Positions 52,750-61,645 of a stretch of 64,000 nt of DNA are shown in pieces. The notes below the pieces were generated by a model. It did not search any database. It was not told the origin of the DNA and worked only from the letters and a program-made list of their open reading frames with translations. The translations under genes and the position numbers were made by a program. This DNA comes from Bacillota bacterium (GTDB lineage Bacteria; Sysuimicrobiota; Sysuimicrobiia; Sysuimicrobiales; Segetimicrobiaceae), in contig JAJPJL010000070.1 of NCBI GenBank assembly GCA_021324255.1, positions 1-64,000 of the forward strand, in the 5' to 3' direction. Every line of letters starts with the position of its first letter. Within the stretch, counting starts at the first letter, position 1.

Positions 52750-53475
52750 ATGGCGCGCCTCCTCGTCGGCACCTCAGGGTGGAACTATCCGCACTGGCGC
52801 ACCCGGTTCTATCCGCGGGACGTCGCGGTCAGCGCATGGCTGGGGTACTACGCCCGGCACTTCCCCACGGTGGAGGTCAACAACACCTTCTACCGCCTCC
52901 CGGACGCGCGCGTCTTTCGCGCATGGCAACGGGCGGTCCCGAGATCGTTCGTGTTCGCCGTCAAGGCGAGCCGGTTCATCACGCACATCCGCCGCCTCCG
53001 GCTCAGCCGGGCGCCCGTTCGGCGGCTCCTGACGCGGGCGCGGCCGCTCGGGCGGGCGCGCCGGCCGATCCTCTTCCAGCTTCCCCCGGCGTTTGCGCGC
53101 GACGACGTGCGGCTCGCGGGCCTGCTCGCGTCGCTCCCCGCCGGGCCCCGGTACGCGATCGAGTTCCGCCACGTCTCCTGGCCCTGCGATGCGGTCTACG
53201 AGCTGCTCCGGCGCCGCCGCGTCGCGTGCTGTGTCAGCCACGGTCCGGGCATCCCGTTGCGCCTCGTCCGGACGGCGCCGTTCGTGTACGCCAGATTCCA
53301 CGGCCCCGGCGGCATCGGCGCTGGCTGCTACACGGACGCGGCGCTGCGACGTTGGGCGGGCCGGCTTCGCGACCTCTGCGGCGACGGCGGGGCCTACGTG
53401 TACTTCAACAACGACCAGGAGGGCTACGCCGTGGCCAACGCCGCGCGCCTGGCCGAGCTCCTCGCGCGAGCCTAA
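52750..53475 (+). CDS. DUF72 protein, YecE-like TIM barrel
   Basis: A 241-residue DUF72 protein. It starts ARLLVGTSGWNYPHWRTRFYP, contains EVNNTFYRLP and FAVKASRFITH, then QLPPAF and IEFRHVSW, and ends with YVYFNNDQEGYAVANA, all family hallmarks. The fold is a TIM barrel distantly related to endonuclease IV; the activity is unknown. ATG 52750. Confidence 0.93.
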   Translation: MARLLVGTSGWNYPHWRTRFYPRDVAVSAWLGYYARHFPTVEVNNTFYRLPDARVFRAWQRAVPRSFVFAVKASRFITHIRRLRLSRAPVRRLLTRARPLGRARRPILFQLPPAFARDDVRLAGLLASLPAGPRYAIEFRHVSWPCDAVYELLRRRRVACCVSHGPGIPLRLVRTAPFVYARFHGPGGIGAGCYTDAALRRWAGRLRDLCGDGGAYVYFNNDQEGYAVANAARLAELLARA

Positions 53476-53476
53476 A

Positions 53477-53491
53477 CGCGCCGCTGGCGCG
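53477..53491. terminator. Short hairpin between convergent genes
   Basis: CGCGCC-gct-GGCGCG, a 6-bp stem with a 3-base loop, starts just after the DUF72 stop codon and before the convergent lactonase-like gene. There is no T-run. It is a weak candidate, given how easily GC-rich sequence forms such stems. Confidence 0.25.
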
Positions 53492-53553
53492 CGGCTTGGC
53501 GTGGCCGGGCGATCGAAGGGACGGGCCGCGGGCGTATGGCGCGTCCGCCGGGC

Positions 53554-54330
53554 CTACGCCAGCCGGAACACACCCGGCTTGACCTCCGGGAACCGCGTCC
53601 ACACCTCCCCGTCGTGGCCGGGGCAGATCCGGCTTTCGTCGCCGCCTGCGAGCGTCCGGATCCGCTCCATCGCCTCGAGGCACTCGGCGATGCTGCCGAG
53701 GTGGATCGCGGGCGGCGCCCACTCGCGCAGGTTGCGGTAGCACGTGAGGGCGTCGTTCGCGAGCACAAACAGGCCCCCGGCGGTCTGCACGGTCACAATC
53801 TGCATCCCCGGAGAATGGCCGCCCACGCGCTCCAGCCCGATCCCGTCCGCCAGCTCCACGGCCCCGTCCACGACGCGCAGCCGGTTGCCGGCGCGCAGCG
53901 TCCCGATGTCGTCTTCGAAACAGTCGCTCAGAAACCGGCGGTGCCACCGCTCCGCGGCGCCGTACCCGGTCCAAAACTCCAACTCTCGACGCTGAACCAC
54001 AAACGTTGCCTTGGGGAAGAGCCCTTCCACGTCGAAATGATCCCAGTGCAGGTGCGTGAGGACGACGGTCGACACGGCTGCCGGGTCCACCCCGGCGGCT
54101 TCCAGCAACTCATCCCGCGTCCGCATCTGGTCCACCGGCAAGCCTTTGAGCCTGCCGAGGCGATGCGTGAAGCCGGTGTCGACCACGATCGGGCCCCCCG
54201 GCGTCCGGACCACCCATACAAAGTACGCCGACGTCGTCGTCTCCCCGGCCGGGTGCAGGTACATCCGGGTCGACCAATCCACGGTCCTCCCGCCGGCACT
54301 CAGCGCCTCGATCCCATACGTCGCGGCCAT
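53554..54330 (-). CDS. Metallo-beta-lactamase-fold hydrolase, AHL-lactonase-like
   Basis: A 258-residue MBL-fold protein. Metal motif 1 is [10 protein letters not shown] (HxHxDH); later ligands are in GGHSPGMQ, the Asp in LANDALTCY, and the terminal CPGHDGEV. The overall order and [14 protein letters not shown] resemble N-acyl-homoserine lactonases (AiiA type), which open lactone rings. A broader lactonase or esterase role is equally possible. GAGGAGCGA precedes ATG 54330. Alone between two plus-strand genes. Confidence 0.87.
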   Translation of the reverse strand: MAATYGIEALSAGGRTVDWSTRMYLHPAGETTTSAYFVWVVRTPGGPIVVDTGFTHRLGRLKGLPVDQMRTRDELLEAAGVDPAAVSTVVLTHLHWDHFDVEGLFPKATFVVQRRELEFWTGYGAAERWHRRFLSDCFEDDIGTLRAGNRLRVVDGAVELADGIGLERVGGHSPGMQIVTVQTAGGLFVLANDALTCYRNLREWAPPAIHLGSIAECLEAMERIRTLAGGDESRICPGHDGEVWTRFPEVKPGVFRLA

Positions 54331-54539
54331 TCGCTCCTCCTCACGCGCCAGCAAGACGCGGACTTGAACGTGCAGCCGGCGGCCGCAACCGCGGACACGC
54401 CCGCGCACTCCTTCGGCAATGGCGGGGTTTCTCCTTACGCGCGCCCGCGATGACAGGGGCGCACCGCGCGGCCATCGAACAGGGCCTGCGTCCGACGCGC
54501 CCGGCACGCGCGCCGCACCCTGTCACGTGGAGGTTACCG

Positions 54540-55295
54540 ATGGACGGCACGGCCAAGGTCGCGATGGTCACGGGGGCCGGGACCGGCATCGGCCGCGCGG
54601 CCGCGCTCGCGCTCCTCGAGGCGGGGTACGCCGTGGTCCTCGCCGGGCGCCGCCGGGAGCCGCTGGAGGAGACGGCCCGTAGCGCGCCGGCGGGCGCGCA
54701 CACGTTGGTCGTGCCCGCGGACGTATCGGACCCCGCCGCCGTCAAGGCCTTGTTCGCCGCCACGAAGGACGCGTTCGGGCGCCTCGACGTGCTGTTCAAC
54801 AACGCCGGCATCGGCGCGCCCGCGATCCCGCTCGAAGATCTCTCCTGGGACCAGTGGCGGGCGGTGGTCGATACCAATCTCACCGGCGCGTTTCTCTGCA
54901 CCCAGGAGGCGTTCCGGCTGATGAAGGCCCAGACGCCCCGGGGGGGACGCATCATCAACAACGGCTCGATTTCCGCGCATGCCCCGCGCCCCCACTCCGC
55001 GCCGTACACGGCCACGAAGCACGCGATCACCGGCCTCACGAAGTCCACCTCGCTCGACGGCCGCCGGTATGACATCGCGTGCGGTCAGATCGACATCGGC
55101 AACGCGGCGACGGACATGACGGCGCGAATGGAAGCGGGCGTCCCGCAGGCGGACGGGTCCATGCGTCCCGAGCCGCGGATGGATCTCGTCCACGTGGCGC
55201 GCGCGGTCGTCTACATGGCGAGCCTGCCGCTCGACGCGAACGTGCAGTTTCTCACGGTCATGGCGACCAAGATGCCGTTTATCGGCCGGGGCTGA
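54540..55295 (+). CDS. SDR family oxidoreductase
   Basis: A 251-residue classical SDR with a complete active site: [14 protein letters not shown], the Ser in NNGSISAHA, and YTATK. The C-terminal end [11 protein letters not shown] is well known in this subgroup. GTGGAGGTTACCG precedes ATG 54540. Substrate unknown. Confidence 0.9.
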   Translation: MDGTAKVAMVTGAGTGIGRAAALALLEAGYAVVLAGRRREPLEETARSAPAGAHTLVVPADVSDPAAVKALFAATKDAFGRLDVLFNNAGIGAPAIPLEDLSWDQWRAVVDTNLTGAFLCTQEAFRLMKAQTPRGGRIINNGSISAHAPRPHSAPYTATKHAITGLTKSTSLDGRRYDIACGQIDIGNAATDMTARMEAGVPQADGSMRPEPRMDLVHVARAVVYMASLPLDANVQFLTVMATKMPFIGRG

Positions 55296-55365
55296 CAGCG
55301 CGCCGCCGCGGCGCCGGCGAACCCCCGGCCCGCTCTGCGGCGCGGGCTTCGACCCCGTCCCCGCG

Positions 55366-56331
55366 TCAGGGCAGCGCCGCCAGCGCGTCCTCCAGGAGTC
55401 GAAGGAACGCCGGGCGATCCACGCGCAGGCCGACGCGTGCGTTCGGCGCGTCGCCGCGGGGCGGTGTCCCGGGCCGGATCGCGGGATTGAACTCGGGGAG
55501 GTGGCGAGCGTCGCACAGCGTCATGCCCCGGGTGCGCTCACCCCGCAGCTCGACGGCGACATGCATCGGCGCCCACGCCACGATCTGGGGCTCGAGCAGG
55601 ATCGCCACGGCGCACGGATCGTGCGCCGGAGCGAGGGCATTCCCCGCCCGCGCCTGCCGCGCGAGGTAGAACCGCAGCAACGCCGCGACCGTCCGCGCCG
55701 CGCGGGTGCCGAGCGCCTCGATCCGCTCGATATCGTGCAGGTCGATCCCGGCCTGCCTGGTGAGATTGAGGCCCGACATCCAGATCGGCACGCCGCTGCG
55801 AAAGACGACGTCCGCCGCTTCCGGGTCGAACCAGACGTTGAACTCCGCCGCGGCGGTGACGTTGCCCGTGGTGACCGACCCGCCCATGATCGAGAGCGCA
55901 TCGATCCTCGCGGCGAGATCGGGGGCGGCGCGCAGGGCGATCGCGAGGTTGGTCAGCGGCCCCGTCGCGATGACGGTGACCCCGTCGCGGGCCCGGAGGG
56001 TTTCCACGAGAAACTCGGCGGCGCCGCGCGGGTGGGGCCGGCGCTGCACGGCGGGGAAGTCGTACCCATCGAGCCCGCTCTCGCCGTGGATCGCCGTGCC
56101 AAAGACCGGAGCCTGCACGAGCGGGGTGGCGCAGCCGCGGGCAACCGGAACGTCCATGCCGGCGAGCTCGACGATGCGGAGCGCGTTCAGCGTCGTGCGG
56201 TCCACGTCGGCGTTCCCCGCGACCGTGGTGATCCCGAGGATGTCGAAGTGACGCGCCGCCAGTAGAATCGCCAGCATGTCGTCGTGCCCGGGGTCGCAGT
56301 CGACGATGACCGGGCGACGCGTTGGACGCAC
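55366..56331 (-). CDS. Nucleoside hydrolase (IunH/URH type)
   Basis: A 321-residue calcium-dependent N-glycosidase that splits ribonucleosides or related compounds. The N-terminal Asp cluster is VDCDPGHDDM (DxDPGxDD). TGPLTNLAIAL, IMGGSVTTGN, AAEFNVWFDPEAA and PAHDPCAVAILLEP complete the family pattern. GTG 56331 is chosen: GAGGAGGGG lies six bases upstream. An upstream in-frame ATG gives no similarity. Confidence 0.94.
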   Translation of the reverse strand: MRPTRRPVIVDCDPGHDDMLAILLAARHFDILGITTVAGNADVDRTTLNALRIVELAGMDVPVARGCATPLVQAPVFGTAIHGESGLDGYDFPAVQRRPHPRGAAEFLVETLRARDGVTVIATGPLTNLAIALRAAPDLAARIDALSIMGGSVTTGNVTAAAEFNVWFDPEAADVVFRSGVPIWMSGLNLTRQAGIDLHDIERIEALGTRAARTVAALLRFYLARQARAGNALAPAHDPCAVAILLEPQIVAWAPMHVAVELRGERTRGMTLCDARHLPEFNPAIRPGTPPRGDAPNARVGLRVDRPAFLRLLEDALAALP

Positions 56332-56478
56332 GCCGCTCCCCTCCTCGCCCGGCGCGGTGCGGGTGGCGGTACCCCCGGAACGCGCCGGCGGCCCGCCTCG
56401 TGTCAAGGCGGGCCGCCGGTCAACGCCGGGAGCCTCCGTGATGCCGGCCGGGCGGCACCCTCGCGGGAACCGTCTCGC

Positions 56479-56712
56479 TCAGTGCCCGCAGCTACATGCG
56501 CCGCCGCAGCCGCAGCCGCCGCCGGACGACGGGGCCGGAGCGTCGCCGCCCCCGGCGCCCACCATGACGGCAATCGGCGTGTACACGCGCCGCGCCCGAG
56601 CCGTCCCGCAACTCGGACACGCCGGCGCGCCGCGGGACTCGTACTCGGCCACCGTGGCCGTCATCTCGAACTCCTGTCCGCACGACTTGCAGCGGAAGAC
56701 GTAGGTCATCAT
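56479..56712 (-). CDS. FmdB-family zinc ribbon protein
   Basis: A 77-residue protein with the FmdB N-terminus TYVFRCKSCGQEFE and the second knuckle CPSCGTARARRVY, a four-Cys zinc ribbon. After a Gly/Ala/Pro linker the tail GGGCGCGGACSCGH adds four Cys and a terminal His, an extra metal-binding patch seen in many FmdB proteins. Two adjacent ATGs (56712, 56709) are possible starts. Proposed regulator role in some species; unproven here. Confidence 0.9.
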   Translation of the reverse strand: MMTYVFRCKSCGQEFEMTATVAEYESRGAPACPSCGTARARRVYTPIAVMVGAGGGDAPAPSSGGGCGCGGACSCGH

Positions 56713-56847
56713 CCCACCACCGTATCCAGGCTCGGTCGCCCGCGGCTACCGGAAATCGACGCCGGCATGCCCATGGGGCAGACCATACGTTCCTTGAGTT
56801 CGCACGCCGCCCGGGGCCTTCCTGCCGTGCGGCCGGCGCGCGGGGCG

Positions 56848-57630
56848 TTACCGTCCGGTCCACTGGGGCGCCCGCTTTTCCAGAAAGGCGGCGACGCCTT
56901 CCTGGAAGTCGGCGCTGTCGTAGCACGTCTTCACCAGCTCGTGACCGGCGTCGTCCGGCAACAGACGATGCACGACCCGCCGCACGGCCTCTTTGCTGAC
57001 CCGCAGGGTCAGCGGCGGCGCCTGCGAGATGCCCCGGGCGACCTCGCGCACGCGGTCGTCGAGCGCCGCCGCCGGCGCCACCTCGTTCACCAAGCCCCAC
57101 GTGAGCGCCTCCGCGGCGCCCACGTGGCGGGCCGTATAGATCATCTCCTTCACGCGGGCGGGACCGAGCAGGGCGACGAGGCGCGCGTAGTTCTTCATGG
57201 AGAGGCAGTTGCCGAGCCGAATGACGGGGATCCCAAATTTGGCGTTGTCCGCCGCGATGCGAAGATCGCACGCGACCGAGACCGTGAGGCCGCCGCCGAT
57301 GACGAATCCGCGGAGTGCGGCGATGGTGGGCTTGGTGACGGCCTCCAGCCGCCCGATGACGTGATCGATACGCTCCTCATAGTCGATCCCCGCCTGCGGG
57401 TTCCCCCGGAACGCCGGAAACTGGCTGATGTCCGTTCCCGAGATGAACGCCCGATCGCCCCGGCCCGCGAGAACGAGCACCTTGATATCCGGATCGCGGT
57501 CGACCCGGTCGCAGATCTCGACGAGCCGCTCGTACATGGCCCAGGTCATCGCGTTGCGCTGGTCGGGGCGGTTCACGGTGAGGTACGCGACCCCGTCCGT
57601 CACGTCGAACAGCATGTCCGGTTCAGCCAC
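56848..57630 (-). CDS. Enoyl-CoA hydratase/isomerase family protein
   Basis: A 260-residue crotonase-fold protein. It has NRPDQRNAM, the oxyanion-hole segments FISGTDISQF and GFVIGGGLTVSVACDLRIA. Of the two catalytic Glu of classic hydratases, the one in the FGxPEIxLG segment is Val (FGIPVIRLG), while a Glu remains in RVKEMIYT. It may thus be an isomerase, dehydratase or other crotonase rather than a hydratase. GTG 57630 has GGGAGGT upstream. Confidence 0.9.
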   Translation of the reverse strand: MAEPDMLFDVTDGVAYLTVNRPDQRNAMTWAMYERLVEICDRVDRDPDIKVLVLAGRGDRAFISGTDISQFPAFRGNPQAGIDYEERIDHVIGRLEAVTKPTIAALRGFVIGGGLTVSVACDLRIAADNAKFGIPVIRLGNCLSMKNYARLVALLGPARVKEMIYTARHVGAAEALTWGLVNEVAPAAALDDRVREVARGISQAPPLTLRVSKEAVRRVVHRLLPDDAGHELVKTCYDSADFQEGVAAFLEKRAPQWTGR

Positions 57631-57783
57631 CGCGGATGCACCTCCCGATGGGGCCTCGGATACAGGACGATGCGCGGCGGCGCCGGGTGGGCGACGCGCT
57701 CCGGGTCCGCGGCCCCGGCCCGGAGGGACGCAGGCCGCCGCGGTGAGTTGCGTGGTCGGTGTCGCGCGGGGTGGCGGCGGGGG

Positions 57784-59055
57784 TCAGGCCTCGGAGGGCC
57801 GCCGCGGCGTCTCGCCGCCGGCGGGATCGTCCTGACGCGCCGGCGGGCGCGCATCTTCCGCGGACGTTTCGCCGGTGCCCGGCGTCGTGACGACCTGGCG
57901 CAGCAGCTCCCCCGCGATGTCCCCGATGGTCACCCGACCTTCATCGTTCTGGGACGTGATGTACTCTTGGACCCGCGTGCGCTCGCGCTCGCGCGCCAGG
58001 CGTTTGAGGCTCAGGATCATGCGGCGCTCTTCCGCGCGGACCTCGGTCACCAGCGCTTCGACCGACTCCCCGGCCTGCACGACGTCCTCGACCTTCTGCA
58101 CGCGCCGTTCGGCCAGCTCGGAAATCGGGAGAAACGCGTCCACTTCGCCGAGCCGCACGAACGCGCCGGAGGCGACGATGCGCACGACTTTTCCGGAGAC
58201 CACCTGCCCCGGCCGGTACGCATCGCCGAGATGCTGCCAGGGATCGGGCAGGATGTGCTTCAGCCCGAGCGAGATGCGGCCGGCGTTGCGGTCCACGCGC
58301 AGCACCGCCACGGTCACGCGCTGGCCGCGGCGCACCACCTCGGACGGGTGCTTGATGTACGTCCAGGACATCTCGCTGATGGGGAGGAGCGCGTCGACGC
58401 CGCCGAGATCGACAAATGCGCCGAAGTCGGTGAGGCGCTTCACCACGCCCTCCCGCACCTGGCCCTCCTCCAAGGAGGCCAGCAGCTCCGCGCGCGTCTT
58501 GGCCCGGAGCTCCAGGGCCGCGTTCTTGTGCGACAGAATGACGCGCCCTTTGTGGCGGTCCACCTCGATGATCTTGAGGGGAATGCTCTGGCCGACGAGC
58601 GCCTCGAACTGCCGCCCCTTCACCTGCGAGAGGTCCACGTGGCTCCCCGGCACGAACCCGCGCACGCCGAGATCGACCACCAGGCCGCCCTTGACCTTGT
58701 CCACCACCATGGCGTGGAGCACGGTGCCGGCCTGGAACATCTCCTGAATGCGGTCCCAGGCGCGCACGAGGTCGGCGCGCTTCTTGCTGAGGAGGATGTT
58801 CCCCTCGTCGCCCTCGACCTTCACCACGTAGACGTCGATTCGGTCGCCGACCGCGATGCCTTCCACGGTGTCGCCCCTGGCGGAGAGCTCCCTGGGCGGG
58901 ATAAACCCCTCCGACTTGGCGCCGACGTCGACCAGGACGCCCTCGCTGTCGACGCGGACGACGGTACCCTGCACAATCTGGCGTTCCGCCAGCGTGGGCA
59001 TCTGCGCGAGATCGATCTCCTCGGCCTGAGGCGCCGCCGTCTTTTCGTCGGACAT
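57784..59055 (-). CDS. rpsA: Ribosomal protein S1 (four S1 domains)
   Basis: A 423-residue RNA-binding protein with four S1/OB domains at about residues 27-97, 110-180, 198-266 and 283-351. Characteristic strands are GAKSEGFIPPREL, GVRGFVPGSHVDLSQVKG, TDFGAFVDLGGVDALLPISEMSW and ASGAFVRLGEVDAFLPISEL. A long acidic/Pro-rich tail follows. Four domains is the form found in Firmicutes, Actinobacteria and relatives; E. coli has six. ATG 59055 is preferred to an in-frame TTG at 59082. Role: mRNA binding on the 30S subunit. Confidence 0.92.
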   Translation of the reverse strand: MSDEKTAAPQAEEIDLAQMPTLAERQIVQGTVVRVDSEGVLVDVGAKSEGFIPPRELSARGDTVEGIAVGDRIDVYVVKVEGDEGNILLSKKRADLVRAWDRIQEMFQAGTVLHAMVVDKVKGGLVVDLGVRGFVPGSHVDLSQVKGRQFEALVGQSIPLKIIEVDRHKGRVILSHKNAALELRAKTRAELLASLEEGQVREGVVKRLTDFGAFVDLGGVDALLPISEMSWTYIKHPSEVVRRGQRVTVAVLRVDRNAGRISLGLKHILPDPWQHLGDAYRPGQVVSGKVVRIVASGAFVRLGEVDAFLPISELAERRVQKVEDVVQAGESVEALVTEVRAEERRMILSLKRLARERERTRVQEYITSQNDEGRVTIGDIAGELLRQVVTTPGTGETSAEDARPPARQDDPAGGETPRRPSEA

Positions 59056-59114
59056 GGAACCGTCACCGCCCCCATTCGACAATCACACCCGCACCACGGC
59101 GCGCGGCGGGTGCG

Positions 59115-59555
59115 CTACTGCTTCGCCGACTCGATCACCTCTCCTGCCCCGGCGAGCAGCGCTCCGATCGCGTCCGGAATCCGCCGCGCGCGGCCGCCGC
59201 GATCCACCGCCGCGTGCACGGTGTACCCCTCGGCCAGGACCTCCCGGTCCGGGTGGCGCACCACCTCGTACGCGAACGCGAACGTCGCCGGCCGCACGTC
59301 GCGAACCCGGGTGCGAATGATCAGCACGTCGTCGTAGCGCGCCGGCCGCCGGTAGCGGCAGTGCGCCTCGACGACCACGAGCAGCCACCCGGCCGCCTCG
59401 ATCTCGGCGTACGACCGGCCGCGCTCGCGGATCCACTCCGTTCTCGCCGCCTCGAACCACACCAGATAGGCCGCATGGTGCGCCACGCCCATCTGATCGG
59501 TCTCCGCGTACCGGACGCGGACCCGGAGCTCCGAGATCCCCGCCGCACCTGTCAT
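59115..59555 (-). CDS. Acyl-CoA thioesterase, YbgC/4HBT hotdog family
   Basis: A 146-residue hotdog protein. The catalytic segment RYAETDQMGVAHHAAYLVWFE has the Asp of the YbgC/4-hydroxybenzoyl-CoA thioesterase group, followed by the long helix AARTEWIRERG. Strands ARYDDVLIIRTRVRDV and FAFAYEVVRH complete the fold. ATG 59555. It sits between rpsA and the second peptide transporter. Confidence 0.92.
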   Translation of the reverse strand: MTGAAGISELRVRVRYAETDQMGVAHHAAYLVWFEAARTEWIRERGRSYAEIEAAGWLLVVVEAHCRYRRPARYDDVLIIRTRVRDVRPATFAFAYEVVRHPDREVLAEGYTVHAAVDRGGRARRIPDAIGALLAGAGEVIESAKQ

Positions 59556-59683
59556 GCCGCAGCGTTCGCGCCGCCGCCCGGCGCTTCCTCGCTGCCGCGC
59601 CGGCGCCCGCGGAACGCGGCGGCCGGCGCTGTTCCTTGAAAGACGGGCCAAGCGCCCGGAAAGTTCTCCTCGCGCTCCACCGG

Positions 59684-60571
59684 CTAGAACCCGCGGCCGC
59701 GGAGGCGGGGATCGAGCAGATCGCGCAGCCCGTCGCCGACGAGGTTGAAACCGACGACGGTCACGAGGATGGACAGTCCGGGAAACGTCGCGATCCACGG
59801 GGCCGTGAGCATGTAGGAACGCCCCGTGGCCAGCATCGAGCCCCACTCCGGCGTCGGCGGGCTCGCGCCGAGGCCCAGAAACGACAGTCCGGCGGTCTCC
59901 ACGATCGTGAAGCCGACGGTCAGCGTCGCCATGACGATGATCGGCGAGAGGACGTTGGGGAGGACGTGCCGGGCGAGGATGCGGGGCGCGCGCGCCCCCA
60001 CGGCGCCGGCCGCCTCCACGAACTCTTGCTCCCGGATGGCGAGCACCGCGCCGCGAACCACGCGGGCGAACTGCGGCGTGTACACGATCCCGATCGCGAT
60101 CATCGCGTTGGTCAGGCTCGGCCCGAGAATCGCCACTACGATCATCGCCAGCAGCAGGTACGGAAACGCCAGCATCACGTCGACCACGCGCATGACCGCG
60201 GCATCCGCCCGGCCGCCGAAGTACCCCGCCACGGTCCCCAGCACGACGCCGAGCAGCATCGCGATGCCGTCGGCGATCACCCCCACGACCAGGGCGATGC
60301 GCGCGCCGTAGAGGCAGCGGGAGAAGATGTCCCGGCCGAACTCGTCGGTGCCGAACAGGTGGGCCGCGGACGGCGGCTTGAGCTGGTCCGTGAAGACCTG
60401 GTCGATCGGACTGTACGGCGCGAGCTCGCGGGCGAACCCCGCGCACCCCACGACGAGGACGAGGACGGCGAACCCCACGAGGAGGTTGGGGCTCCGCACC
60501 AGACGGCGCCACGACAGCGCCGCGGACCGGCGCGGGGCGCGTGGCGCCAAGGCCAGGGCCGGCACCGTCAT
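59684..60571 (-). CDS. Oligopeptide ABC permease, DppC type (second cassette)
   Basis: A 295-residue permease. It contains HLFGTDEFGRDIFSRCLYGARI, the docking loop EFVEAAGAVGARAPRILARHVLPN, SFLGLGASPPTPEWG, and the terminal GDGLRDLLDPRLRGRG. ATG 60571 overlaps the DppB-type stop by 4 bases (ATGA). It is the last gene of the cassette, and no ATPase gene follows. Confidence 0.95.
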   Translation of the reverse strand: MTVPALALAPRAPRRSAALSWRRLVRSPNLLVGFAVLVLVVGCAGFARELAPYSPIDQVFTDQLKPPSAAHLFGTDEFGRDIFSRCLYGARIALVVGVIADGIAMLLGVVLGTVAGYFGGRADAAVMRVVDVMLAFPYLLLAMIVVAILGPSLTNAMIAIGIVYTPQFARVVRGAVLAIREQEFVEAAGAVGARAPRILARHVLPNVLSPIIVMATLTVGFTIVETAGLSFLGLGASPPTPEWGSMLATGRSYMLTAPWIATFPGLSILVTVVGFNLVGDGLRDLLDPRLRGRGF

Positions 60572-61572
60572 GTATAGCGAATCCGGGGATCGAGATAGGC
60601 GTAAAGGACGTCCACGAGCAGGTTCGCCAGGACAAAGATCGCCGCGGCGATGAGGACGACGCCCTGCACCACGGGGTAGTCCCGGGCGAGCACGCTCGTG
60701 ATCGCCAGGCGTCCCAGCCCCGGGATCGCGAAGATCGTCTCCGTCAGCACCGCGCCGCTCAGCAGCAGGCCGAGCTGCAGCCCGATCAGCGTCACCACGG
60801 GCAGCAGCGCGTTGCGGAGCGCGTGGTGGCTCACCACCAGGCGCTCCCCCACCCCTTTGGCGCGCGCCGTCCGGACGTAGTCCAGATTGAGCACCTCGAG
60901 CATCGTCGACCGCGACATGCGGGCGATGGTGGCCATCGACGTCGCGCCGAGCGCCACCGCGGGCAGCACGAGGTGCGCCAGGCTGCTGCGGGCGACGGTC
61001 CAGTTCCCGGTGAGGAGCCCGTCCACCACGGGCATGCCCGTGACCCGCCGCCACCGCATGCCCTCGTCGATCATGCCGCCCAGCGGCAACCAGCCCAGCA
61101 CACCGCCGAAGACGAGCAGCAACAGGATGCCGGTCCAAAAGACCGGCATGGACACGCCGATGAGGACACCGACCATGGCGCCGGTATCGAGCACGGAACG
61201 CGGGTGCCGGGCCGCGAACACGCCGATGGCGAGCCCAAACAGGACCGCAAAGACGAGCGCCGCCAGGCTGAGCTGGATCGTCACCGGCAGGGCCTGGCCG
61301 ATCTCCCAGATGGCCGGTTGCCGCGTGCGGAGCGAGACGCCGAAATCGCCGCGGAGCGCGCCCGCCAGAAACCGCAGGTATTGGACGTAGACCGGTTGAT
61401 CGAGGCCGAGCTGGTGGCGCAGCCGCGCCAGGTCGGCCGCCGTCCCCTTGTCGCCGAGCAGCAGCTCGGCGACGTCGCCCGGGATCAGGTGCATCCCGAA
61501 GAACACCAGGATGCTGACGCCCAACAGGACCGGGACCAACTGCACGAGGCGGCGGGCCACGTACTTGAGCAT
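60568..61572 (-). CDS. Oligopeptide ABC permease, DppB type (second cassette)
   Basis: A 334-residue permease starting LKYVARRLVQLVPVLLGVS at ATG 61572. It has GLDQPVYVQYLRFLAGALRGDFG, the docking loop DYVRTARAKGVGERLVVSHHALRNALLPV, and a DPRIRYT end. It lies 73 bases downstream of the binding-protein stop. Confidence 0.95.
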   Translation of the reverse strand: MLKYVARRLVQLVPVLLGVSILVFFGMHLIPGDVAELLLGDKGTAADLARLRHQLGLDQPVYVQYLRFLAGALRGDFGVSLRTRQPAIWEIGQALPVTIQLSLAALVFAVLFGLAIGVFAARHPRSVLDTGAMVGVLIGVSMPVFWTGILLLLVFGGVLGWLPLGGMIDEGMRWRRVTGMPVVDGLLTGNWTVARSSLAHLVLPAVALGATSMATIARMSRSTMLEVLNLDYVRTARAKGVGERLVVSHHALRNALLPVVTLIGLQLGLLLSGAVLTETIFAIPGLGRLAITSVLARDYPVVQGVVLIAAAIFVLANLLVDVLYAYLDPRIRYT

Positions 61573-61645
61573 CGGGGCTCGGCGCCGCGCCAGCGGCGGG
61601 GGCCCGCGGCATCCGGCGGGCCCCCGCATCCCGGGCGCTCGGCGC

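Noticed and set aside
56284-59337. 1017-codon plus-strand frame over the nucleoside hydrolase, FmdB, crotonase and S1 genes
   Set aside because: It crosses four well-recognised minus-strand genes and has low-complexity Arg/His-rich translation.
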